Below, one piece after another: positions 1 through 6,391 of a stretch of DNA of 42,152 bases. Each line of letters starts with the position of its first letter. Position 1 is the stretch's first letter. This stretch comes from Streptomyces sp. Ru62 (lineage in GTDB: Bacteria; Actinomycetota; Actinomycetes; Streptomycetales; Streptomycetaceae): NCBI RefSeq assembly GCF_002920615.1, contig NZ_PQSU01000053.1, positions 1 through 42,152 of the forward strand. The letters are read 5' to 3'. Made by a program: the position numbers and the translations under genes. The notes under the pieces were generated by a model. It had not been told where the DNA came from, searched no databases, and worked only from the letters and a program-made list of their open reading frames with translations.

Positions 1-2001
1 CTTGGCCTCGGTCGCTTCCGCGGTGTCCGCGGCGGCCTCTGCGGGAGCGGCCGTCTTGCGGGTCCGGCGCGGCTTCGCCTCGGTGGCCTCGGCCGTGTCC
101 AGCGCCGCCTCCGCCGGGGTGGCGGGCTCGGCCGTCTTGCGGGTGCGGCGGCGCGGCCTGGTCTCCGCGGCCGGGGCGGTCTCGGCGGCGGGCTCCGCCA
201 CCGGGCTGTCCGCGATCACGGGCGCGGTGACGGGATCGGCCACCGGGGGCTTGCCCACGGTCTGCTCGGTCGCCGGAGACTCGGCCTGAGCCGGGGCCAC
301 GGCGGACTCGGTCACCGCGGACTCGGTCACCGGGGACTCGGCCTGGGCCGACCGGCGGGTGCGGCGGCGGCGCGGCTTCTCCGGGGTGTCGAGGGCAGCG
401 GGGCCCTCGGCCGTGGTCACCGTCTCGACGGCGGCCTCGGGGGCCGTCGTCGGCGTGGCGGCGGCCGTCACCGGCTCCGCCGACGCTCCGCCGCGCGTAC
501 GGCGACGGCGACGCGGGGTGCGGGTCGCGGCCTGCGTCTCCTCCGTACCGGAGGTCTCCGTGGCCGGAGCCGCCGGGGAGGCGTCCAGCAGGGCACCACC
601 GCGCGTGCGGCGACGGCGGCGCGGCGTACGCGCCGGACGCTCGTGCTCGGCCGGGGCCGATTCGGCACGGCCACCGCGGGCATCCCGGCCACCACGACCG
701 CGACCGCCCCGTCCGCCGGTCTCGCCCAGGTCCTCCAGCTCCTCCGCGTCCAGCCCGGCACGGGTCCGCGCGGAGCGGGGCAGGGTGCCCTTGGTGCCCT
801 CGGGGATGCCGAGGTCGGAGAACAGGTGCGGGGAGCTCGAATACGTCTCCACCGGGTCGTTGAAGTCCAGCTCCAGCGCCTTGTTGATGAGCTGCCAGCG
901 CGGGATGTCGTCCCAGTCGACGAACGTGATCGCCGTACCCTTGGCGCCCGCGCGGCCGGTGCGGCCGACGCGGTGCAGGTACGTCTTCTCGTCCTCGGGG
1001 GACTGGTAGTTGATGACGTGGGTCACGCCCTCGACGTCGATGCCGCGCGCGGCGACGTCGGTGCAGACGAGGACGTCGACCTTGCCGTTGCGGAAGGCCC
1101 GCAGGGCCTGCTCGCGGGCGCCCTGGCCGAGGTCGCCGTGGACCGCGCCGGAGGCGAACCCGCGACGCTGGAGCTGCTCGGCGATGTCGGCGGCCGTGCG
1201 CTTGGTACGGCAGAAGATCATCGCCAGCCCGCGGCCCTCGGCCTGGAGGATGCGGGCGACCATCTCCGGCTTGTCCATGTTGTGCGCGCGGTAGACGAAC
1301 TGCTTGATGTTCGCGACCGTGGCGCCCTCGTCGTCCGGCGCGGTGGCGCGGATGTGGGTGGGCCGGGACATGTAGCGGCGGGCGAGACCGATGACCGCGC
1401 CCGGCATCGTGGCCGAGAACAGCATCGTCTGGCGCTTGGCCGGCAGCATGTTGACGATCTTCTCGACGTCGGGCAGGAAGCCCAGGTCGAGCATCTCGTC
1501 GGCCTCGTCGAGGACCAGGCACTTGACGTGCTTCAGGTCGAGCTTCTTCTGGCCCGCGAGGTCGAGCAGACGGCCCGGGGTGCCGACGACCACGTCGACG
1601 CCCTTCTTCAGGGCTTCCACCTGGGGCTCGTAGGCCCGGCCGCCGTAGATCGCGACCACGCGCACGTTACGGACCTTGCCGGCCGTCAGCAGGTCGTTGG
1701 TGACCTGGGTGCACAGCTCGCGCGTGGGGACGACGACGAGCGCCTGCGGCGCGTCCGTGAGGGCCTCGGGGGCGGCGCGCCCGGCCTCGACGTCGGCGGG
1801 GACGGTGACGCGCTCAAGGAGCGGAAGACCGAAGCCCAGCGTCTTGCCGGTGCCGGTCTTGGCCTGGCCGATGACATCCGTGCCGGAGAGGGCGACGGGG
1901 AGTGTCATCTCCTGGATGGGGAAGGGGGTGGTGATGCCGACGGCCTCCAGGGCCTCGGCGGTCTCGGGGAGGATTCCGAGTTCTCGAAACGTCGTAGTCA
2001 G
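1..2001 (-). CDS. DEAD-box ATP-dependent RNA helicase, RhlE type (C-terminus cut by window edge)
   Basis: An RNA helicase that would unwind or remodel RNA duplexes in the cytoplasm using ATP. Counting from codon 1 at 2001, a Q motif lies at about residues 5-30, Walker A AKTGTGKT at 47-54, PTREL at 92-96, TPGR at 141-144, DEAD at 165-168 and SAT at 196-198, with the HRVGRTGR motif VI near residue 343. After the core come an acidic linker, an RGG-like Gly/Arg stretch (about residues 425-440) and a long tail repeating Arg-rich blocks such as TPRRRRRTRGG and RRTRKT separated by Ala/Glu/Thr. The frame is still open at base 1, so the end is missing. No ATG, GTG or TTG occurs in frame near the start of the homology. 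A CTG at 2001-1999 follows an AGAAGAGG ribosome site and fits the family start (TTTFRELG). The next in-frame TTG/GTG candidates are about 34-38 codons upstream. Function is confident, start less so. Confidence 0.93.
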   Translation of the reverse strand, partial: MTTTFRELGILPETAEALEAVGITTPFPIQEMTLPVALSGTDVIGQAKTGTGKTLGFGLPLLERVTVPADVEAGRAAPEALTDAPQALVVVPTRELCTQVTNDLLTAGKVRNVRVVAIYGGRAYEPQVEALKKGVDVVVGTPGRLLDLAGQKKLDLKHVKCLVLDEADEMLDLGFLPDVEKIVNMLPAKRQTMLFSATMPGAVIGLARRYMSRPTHIRATAPDDEGATVANIKQFVYRAHNMDKPEMVARILQAEGRGLAMIFCRTKRTAADIAEQLQRRGFASGAVHGDLGQGAREQALRAFRNGKVDVLVCTDVAARGIDVEGVTHVINYQSPEDEKTYLHRVGRTGRAGAKGTAITFVDWDDIPRWQLINKALELDFNDPVETYSSSPHLFSDLGIPEGTKGTLPRSARTRAGLDAEELEDLGETGGRGGRGRGGRDARGGRAESAPAEHERPARTPRRRRRTRGGALLDASPAAPATETSGTEETQAATRTPRRRRRTRGGASAEPVTAAATPTTAPEAAVETVTTAEGPAALDTPEKPRRRRTRRSAQAESPVTESAVTESAVAPAQAESPATEQTVGKPPVADPVTAPVIADSPVAEPAAETAPAAETRPRRRTRKTAEPATPAEAALDTAEATEAKPRRTRKTAAPAEAAADTAEATEAK

Positions 2002-2008
2002 GGTGCTG

Positions 2009-2016
2009 CCTCTTCT
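2009..2016 (-). promoter_or_regulatory. Shine-Dalgarno site supporting a CTG start
   Basis: On the minus strand AGAAGAGG lies 7 nt before the CTG at 2001-1999. No canonical start codon in that frame lies at this spacing, so the site is the main argument for CTG initiation of the RNA helicase. Confidence 0.55.
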
Positions 2017-2340
2017 GTGTGCGCGGTGCGAGGCGAGCGAGCGGGGGTCATGTCTGACCGTGCCGGGGACGTCGGCTGCCGTACGGACGAGCCACTCGGG
2101 CAAGCCGTATGACACGGGACCTCTGCCGACGCTCTAGCGCTCGTACCGCTGAGGGTTCCCTCCTGTCGTCGTACGATCACTGCCGTACGGCCTTGGAGGG
2201 CTGTCGGGTCGGAGCCGATCGGGCCACCGACCGGGCATCCTCATGCGTGCGGCCTGTCGGGACACGTCGAGCATCGTCGACGCACTCTGGCAGGCGCATT
2301 ACCACCATACCCCGGAATCGCGCACATGCGATGGCCGATT

Positions 2341-2373
2341 TGGTCACGTAGTCGTGGTCACACTCGTTGACCA
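2341..2373. promoter_or_regulatory. Possible operator: repeated TGGTCA sites
   Basis: TGGTCA occurs at 2341-2346 and again at 2355-2360, 14 bp apart. Its inverse TGACCA follows at 2368-2373, forming an inverted repeat with a 7-nt spacer. The cluster sits just upstream of the proposed promoter of the ferritin-like gene, so it could bind a regulator. No regulator is assigned. Confidence 0.3.
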
Positions 2374-2377
2374 GGGC

Positions 2378-2404
2378 TTGAGCGGGGCGTGGAGCGGGCT
2401 ATTG
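2378..2404 (+). promoter_or_regulatory. Possible promoter giving a leaderless ferritin-like mRNA
   Basis: TATTGT at 2399-2404 fits a -10 box and lies 8 nt before the ATG at 2413. A partial -35, TTGAGC, is at 2378-2383 with a short 15-bp spacer. No GGAGG-type site precedes the ATG, which favours a leaderless transcript. Confidence 0.4.
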
Positions 2405-2412
2405 TGCGCCTC

Positions 2413-3159
2413 ATGACTAGCTCTGACAAGCCTGAGAACGCGTCCGCCGAACCCGCCGAACCCACCGGTGTCGCCGCCCAGGACTGGGCGCAGGCGTCCG
2501 CCGACCCGCAGTACCGGGCCGCGGTCGTGGATCTGCTCGGCGCTCTCGCGTACGGGGAGCTGGCGGCGTTCGAGCGGCTCGCGGAGGACGCCAAGCTGGC
2601 GCCGACCCTCGCGGACAAGGCGGAGCTGGCGAAGATGGCCTCGGCCGAGTTCCACCACTTCGAACGGCTGCGGGACCGGCTGACCGAGATCGGCGAGGAG
2701 CCCACGGCCGCTATGGACCCGTTCGTCGCCGCGCTCGACGGCTTCCACCGGCAGACCGCGCCCTCGGACTGGCTGGAGGGCCTGGTCAAGGCGTACGTCG
2801 GCGACTCGATCGCGAGCGACTTCTACCGGGAGGTCGCGGCCCGGCTCGACTCCGACACGCGCGAGCTGGTGCTCGCCGTCCTCGACGACACCGGGCACGC
2901 CGGGTTCGCGGTGGAGAAGGTACGGGCCGCCATCGACGCCGACCCGCGCGTGGGCGGCCGGCTGGCGCTGTGGGCGCGGCGGCTGATGGGGGAGGCGCTG
3001 TCGCAGTCCCAGCGGGTGGTCGCCGACCGGGACGCGCTGTCCACGATGCTCGTGGGCGGGGTGGCCGACGGGTTCGACCTCGCCGAGGTCGGCAGGATGT
3101 TCTCGCGGATCACCGAGGCGCACACGAAGCGGATGGCCGCGCTGGGCCTGGCGGCGTAG
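2413..3159 (+). CDS. Ferritin-like fold protein (MiaE-like actinobacterial family)
   Basis: A 248-residue, mostly helical protein of the ferritin-like fold group conserved in actinobacteria. After an N-terminal tail rich in Ala, Glu and Pro, helical segments contain the metal-type pattern: Glu in the YGELAAFERL segment, then AEFHHFERL, then acidic residues in the later helices. This resembles the di-iron four-helix bundle of the tRNA hydroxylase MiaE, but I cannot assign a substrate. The ATG at 2413 was chosen over an in-frame GTG at 2389 because it sits 8 nt after a -10-like TATTGT and removes a short non-conserved-looking extension. It is divergent from the RNA helicase, and a homologue sits beside rhlE in M. 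tuberculosis from memory (Rv3210c). The fold is likely; the function is unknown. Confidence 0.8.
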   Translation: MTSSDKPENASAEPAEPTGVAAQDWAQASADPQYRAAVVDLLGALAYGELAAFERLAEDAKLAPTLADKAELAKMASAEFHHFERLRDRLTEIGEEPTAAMDPFVAALDGFHRQTAPSDWLEGLVKAYVGDSIASDFYREVAARLDSDTRELVLAVLDDTGHAGFAVEKVRAAIDADPRVGGRLALWARRLMGEALSQSQRVVADRDALSTMLVGGVADGFDLAEVGRMFSRITEAHTKRMAALGLAA

Positions 3160-3195
3160 CGCTTCGTCGGGGGCAGTCGCGGGGTGTTGCGCGGC

Positions 3196-3248
3196 TGCGG
3201 GTGCGTCGTGGTTGATCGCGCAGTTCCCCGCGCCCCTCGCGGGGCGCC
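3196..3248. repeat. Dispersed Streptomyces intergenic repeat with a hairpin
   Basis: The core GCGCAGTTCCCCGCGCCCCT at 3218-3237 is a motif I recognise as frequent between Streptomyces genes. It overlaps a hairpin with a 7-bp all-GC stem, GCGCCCC (3230-3236) and GGGGCGC (3241-3247), with a TCGC loop. It lies between convergent genes and may end transcription in both directions, although there is no T-tract. Confidence 0.6.
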
Positions 3249-3271
3249 CGGCTCCGGCCCGCCGGAAGGGC

Positions 3272-3541
3272 TCAGGCCGTCGCTGATCGGCGCCGGAGGC
3301 GGCCCGCGGGACGGAGCAGCAGGGACAGGGACGCGACCGAGATCACCGCGGCGCCCAGGAGGCTCAGCAGGGCCGTGCCGGGGCCCAGGGCGGTGTGGGT
3401 GACGAAGTCACCGAACAGGGCTCCGGCGATGCCCGTGCAGAACACCAGCGGGCGGGCCGGCAGCCGGTGGGCGAGGCGTTGGGCCGCCGCCCAGGCGAGG
3501 ATCAGACCGAGCACGGCGGAGCCGAGTGCTTCGAGGATCAT
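3272..3541 (-). CDS. Small integral membrane protein
   Basis: An 89-residue hydrophobic protein that I cannot assign to a named function. It has about three membrane segments: residues 2-20, a central Gly-rich segment (TGIAGALFGDF), and a segment near residues 57-77. It ends in a basic Arg-rich tail. The Gly-rich centre loosely recalls small GlsB/YeaQ-type membrane proteins, but the match is weak. The ATG at 3541 is preceded by GGAGG with about 9 nt spacing, so the much longer upstream extension of this frame was rejected. It is convergent with the ferritin-like gene and is followed by the dispersed intergenic repeat. Confidence 0.7.
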   Translation of the reverse strand: MILEALGSAVLGLILAWAAAQRLAHRLPARPLVFCTGIAGALFGDFVTHTALGPGTALLSLLGAAVISVASLSLLLRPAGRLRRRSATA

Positions 3542-3661
3542 GTCGGGGGTCCCTCCCACGGCCGGTCTGGCTCGACGGTCGTAGCCCGTCATACCCGTGA
3601 CCTGCGGATTGCAATCCTGCCCTGTGAGGGACCTGTGCTCCATCCGTGTGCACGTCACGCG

Positions 3662-3696
3662 GAAGGGCCCGGCGGCACACGGCCGCCGGGCCCTTC
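3662..3696. terminator. 15-bp perfect inverted repeat, terminator
   Basis: GAAGGGCCCGGCGGC (3662-3676) pairs perfectly with GCCGCCGGGCCCTTC (3682-3696) around a 5-nt loop. It lies 13 bp beyond the stop of the DUF3107 gene, the usual place for a Streptomyces GC-rich terminator. Confidence 0.75.
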
Positions 3697-3709
3697 TCAC
3701 GACTACGGC

Positions 3710-3937
3710 CTAGAGCGCGCCGAACCCGACCTTGCGCACGGTCGGCTCGCCGATGTCCACGTACGCCAGACGGTCCGTCGGCACGAGGACCTTGCGGCCC
3801 TTCTCGTCCTGGAGGCTGAGCAGCCCCGTCTTGCCGGCCAGCGCCTCGGCAACCACGCGCTCAAGCTCCTCGGCGCTCTGACCGCTCTCCAGAACGATCT
3901 CGCGGGGCGCGTGCTGCACGCCGATCTTGACCTCCAC
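3710..3937 (-). CDS. DUF3107 family small protein
   Basis: A 75-residue protein of the DUF3107 family, widespread in actinobacteria and of unknown function. The start is VEVKIGVQ and the body is a predicted beta-alpha unit with LESGQSAEELERVV, then the strand KVLVPTDRLAYVDIG. The GTG at 3937 follows GGAGGG with 8 nt spacing. The longer frame upstream (to 3994) adds an Arg-rich segment without a ribosome site and was rejected. It lies downstream of the TetR gene on the same strand with a 134-bp gap that contains a possible TAATGT -10 (3995-4000). In M. tuberculosis, from memory, the homologue (Rv3208A) is likewise next to a TetR gene. Confidence 0.85.
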   Translation of the reverse strand: MEVKIGVQHAPREIVLESGQSAEELERVVAEALAGKTGLLSLQDEKGRKVLVPTDRLAYVDIGEPTVRKVGFGAL

Positions 3938-4071
3938 GGCTATGTCCCTCCGACGGTCAGTGATGTGCGCGATCTTCCGCGCCCTACGCTGCACACATTA
4001 GCCCGGTGAGGGGGCGTACACGCTGCGGGCCCGAACGCCAGGAGCGAACACCGCACGGGAACAAACGGCCG

Positions 4072-4713
4072 TCAGTGGTGCTCGCTGCCGTGCAGCGGGA
4101 AACCGGCGATGCCGCGCCAGGCCAGCGAGGTCAGCAGCTGCACCGCCTGGTCGCGCGGCACGCTGCGGTCACTGTGCAGCCAGGAGCGGGCGACCACCTG
4201 GGCGAGTCCGCCGAGACCGGAGGCGAGCAGCATCGACTCCGCGCGCGAGAGGCCGGTGTCCTCGGCGATGACGTCGCAGATCGCCTCGGCGCACTCGTTG
4301 GTGACCTTGTCCACGCGCTCGCGCACCGCGGGCTCGTTCGTCAGGTCCGACTCGAAGACCAGGCGGAAGGCACCGCCGTCGTCCTCCACGTAGGCGAAGT
4401 ACGCGTCCATCGTCGCCCGGACGCGCTGCTTGTTGTCGGTCGTCGACGCCAGCGCGCTGCGCACCGCCTGGATCAGCGACTCGCAGTGCTGGTCCAGCAG
4501 AGCGAGGTAGAGGTCGAGCTTGCCGGGGAAGTGCTGGTAGAGCACCGGCTTGCTCACGCCGGCCCGCTCGGCGATGTCGTCCATCGCCGCCGCGTGGTAC
4601 CCCTGCGCGACGAAGACCTCCTGGGCGGCGCCCAGCAACTGGTTCCGCCGGGCCCGGCGCGGCAGCCGGGTGCCCCGTGGGCGTGCCGCCTCAGTTTGCT
4701 CGATGGCTGTCAC
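4072..4713 (-). CDS. TetR/AcrR family transcriptional regulator
   Basis: A 213-residue DNA-binding regulator. An Arg-rich N-terminus (PRGTRLPRRARR) precedes the TetR domain, whose helix-turn-helix is at about residues 44-62 (MDDIAERAGVSKPVLYQHF). The C-terminal ligand and dimer region is all helical and I cannot name the ligand. The GTG at 4713 was chosen because GGGAGG lies just upstream (spacing 4-5 nt) and the protein then begins TAIEQTEAARP. The in-frame ATG at 4737 lacks a ribosome site. A TACGAT -10 and a CGGTAACCG palindrome lie upstream, so autorepression is possible. The conserved pairing with DUF3107 suggests the two work together, but the target is unknown. Confidence 0.9.
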   Translation of the reverse strand: MTAIEQTEAARPRGTRLPRRARRNQLLGAAQEVFVAQGYHAAAMDDIAERAGVSKPVLYQHFPGKLDLYLALLDQHCESLIQAVRSALASTTDNKQRVRATMDAYFAYVEDDGGAFRLVFESDLTNEPAVRERVDKVTNECAEAICDVIAEDTGLSRAESMLLASGLGGLAQVVARSWLHSDRSVPRDQAVQLLTSLAWRGIAGFPLHGSEHH

Positions 4714-4757
4714 GCCGCCTCCCAAAGTCGTCCACATGCGGTGTCGGCCGCGCGGCC

Positions 4758-4777
4758 ATCGTACTTTTCGGTAACCG
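4758..4777 (-). promoter_or_regulatory. Possible TetR promoter with palindromic operator
   Basis: On the minus strand a -10-like TACGAT (4763-4758) follows a CGGTAACCG palindrome (4777-4769). A palindrome in the -10/-35 spacer is typical of TetR autorepression, but no half-site data are available and no good -35 was found. Confidence 0.35.
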
Positions 4778-4953
4778 TGGTGTGCGCGGTGCGAGCGCAG
4801 AATTTCACGTACCGGACGGGTGGCGAAAGCCGTACGGCCCGCCGAACGGGGTCGGGCGGGGGCCGTGCGGTCCTGCGAGGTCAGCCGTGGTCGCCCCTCG
4901 CCGGCGCACCTGATCGCCCCTCGCCGACGCGGCGGTGGCCGTCCTGGGCGCGG

Positions 4954-5187
4954 CTAGCGGTAGTCGTCCTCGTCGAGCGAGACCACGCGCGCCTGTTCCA
5001 CGAGATCGGCCTCGTTCCCGCGCGCGGGGTCCACTCCGGTCAGGGGGTCGTCACGGTCCGGCGCGATGTCCGCGTGCTGCTCGGCGGCGTCCACCTCGGG
5101 TGCCTCGACGTCCCTCTCCACTGCCGCGTCGGCCTCCAGGTCCTCGATGTCCTCGATCGCGTCGGGCTCTGTGGGGTCATAGGCCAT
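4954..5187 (-). CDS. Small acidic protein, unknown function
   Basis: A 77-residue, highly acidic protein (MAYDPTEPDA at the start, LDEDDYR at the end) with no hydrophobic segment, cysteine pair or recognised domain. The body is dominated by Glu, Asp and Ala, and the C-terminal block EADLVEQARVVSLDEDDYR looks like the most constrained part. The ATG at 5187 has AAGGGAG upstream with about 7 nt spacing. It lies upstream of the TetR gene on the same strand, with a 240-bp gap that probably holds a separate promoter, and is divergent from the alpha/beta hydrolase. It could be an intrinsically disordered partner protein, but that is only inference from composition. Confidence 0.7.
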   Translation of the reverse strand: MAYDPTEPDAIEDIEDLEADAAVERDVEAPEVDAAEQHADIAPDRDDPLTGVDPARGNEADLVEQARVVSLDEDDYR

Positions 5188-5372
5188 GGTGGGCTCCCTT
5201 CCTACGAACGTCCCTGGAAGCGGCAGGGGCCACACGCGGGTGCCCTCTGTACGAGCCTAGGAGACGGCTGATCCGTACGCCATGCCGTCGGGCCCGTTCG
5301 GTGCCCGGTTCTCCGGATCCGCACGGTTCAGTCTGTGACGGCGAACACATCAATCGTGACGTGATCACCTCG

Positions 5373-5378
5373 TAACAT
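5373..5378 (+). promoter_or_regulatory. -10 box for a probable leaderless mRNA
   Basis: TAACAT ends 6 nt before the ATG at 5385, with no Shine-Dalgarno sequence between. No convincing -35 was found. Confidence 0.45.
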
Positions 5379-5384
5379 TGCCGC

Positions 5385-6383
5385 ATGTCTTCGACCGAGT
5401 CGCCCTCCGTGCCGGCCGCCAGTGTGCTCCCCAGGGTGGCGCCCGTCCGGGTCGGCGAGGGCGAGCGGCTGCGGTCCGTGGGCCTGCCCGGCGTCACCCT
5501 GACGGTCCGTTCCCGGCCCCCCGCGCGCGAGGACCTGCCGTCCGCGCTGTACGTCCACGGGCTCGGCGGCTCCTCGCAGAACTGGTCGTCGCTCATGGCC
5601 GAGCTGGACGACGTCGTCGACAGCGAGGCGCTCGACCTCCCGGGCTTCGGTGACTCCCCGCCCCCGGACGACGGTGACTACTCCGTCACCGGGCACGCGC
5701 GCGCGGTGATCCGCTACCTCGACGCGGCCGGCCGCGGCCCGGTCCACCTCTTCGGCAACTCGCTCGGCGGCGCGGTCGCCACGCGCGTCGCCGCCGTACG
5801 CCCCGATCTGGTCCGCACGCTCACGCTCGTCTCGCCCGCGCTGCCCGAGCTGCGGGTGCAGCGCAGCGCGGTGCCGACCGCCCTGCTCGGCGTACCGGGC
5901 ATCGCCGCGCTCTTCACCCGGCTCACCAGGGAGTGGACGGCCGAGCAGCGCGTACGCGGTGTCATGGCGCTGTGCTACGGCGACCCGGGGCGGGTCTCGC
6001 CGGAGGCGTTCCGGTACGCCGTGGAGGAACTGGAGCGGCGGCAGCGGCTGCCGTACTTCTGGGACGCGATGACCCGCTCCGCGCGCGGGATCGTCAACGC
6101 CTACACGCTCGGCGGGCAGCACGGGCTGTGGCGCCAGGCCGAGCGGGTGCTGGCCCCCACGCTGCTGATCTACGGCGGCAGGGACCAGCTCGTCGGCTTC
6201 CGCATGGCCCGCAAGGCCGCGCGCGCCTTCCGCCACTCCCGGCTGCTGTCCCTGCCGGACGCCGGGCACGTGGCGATGATGGAGTACCCCGACGTGGTGG
6301 CGGGCGCGTTCCGGGAGCTGCTGGCGCACACGGCCGGCTCCGACGAGGACGCCCACGCGGCCGTCACGGACACGAGGAGCTGA
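5385..6383 (+). CDS. Alpha/beta hydrolase, LipV-like
   Basis: A 332-residue cytoplasmic serine hydrolase with an alpha/beta fold. The oxyanion-hole region is HGLGG (residues 58-62), the nucleophile elbow GNSLGG places Ser at 126, the acid is probably Asp267 in GGRDQL, and the catalytic His is 295 in DAGHVAMMEYPD. No signal peptide is present. The substrate cannot be read from the sequence; esters or lipids are the family norm. The ATG at 5385 lies 6 nt after a TAACAT -10, so the mRNA is likely leaderless. The DUF3152 gene begins 8 nt after its stop, so both are probably one transcript. An esterase gene (lipV) occupies the equivalent block in M. tuberculosis, from memory. Confidence 0.88.
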   Translation: MSSTESPSVPAASVLPRVAPVRVGEGERLRSVGLPGVTLTVRSRPPAREDLPSALYVHGLGGSSQNWSSLMAELDDVVDSEALDLPGFGDSPPPDDGDYSVTGHARAVIRYLDAAGRGPVHLFGNSLGGAVATRVAAVRPDLVRTLTLVSPALPELRVQRSAVPTALLGVPGIAALFTRLTREWTAEQRVRGVMALCYGDPGRVSPEAFRYAVEELERRQRLPYFWDAMTRSARGIVNAYTLGGQHGLWRQAERVLAPTLLIYGGRDQLVGFRMARKAARAFRHSRLLSLPDAGHVAMMEYPDVVAGAFRELLAHTAGSDEDAHAAVTDTRS

Positions 6384-6391
6384 GGTCCGGG

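Larger units (their letters stand above)
2002..2412. other. 411-bp divergent intergenic region
   Basis: This stretch separates the minus-strand RNA helicase from the plus-strand ferritin-like gene. Short open frames here lack coding bias and ribosome sites and were not called. It must hold the helicase promoter and possibly a long helicase 5' leader. On its right side it holds the TGGTCA repeats and a possible promoter, listed separately. I saw no tRNA or strong intrinsic terminator in it. Confidence 0.6.

Noticed and set aside
643..2112. A 489-codon plus-strand frame over the RNA helicase
   Set aside because: It is the antisense shadow of the helicase, whose DEAD, Walker A and motif VI residues are all read on the minus strand.
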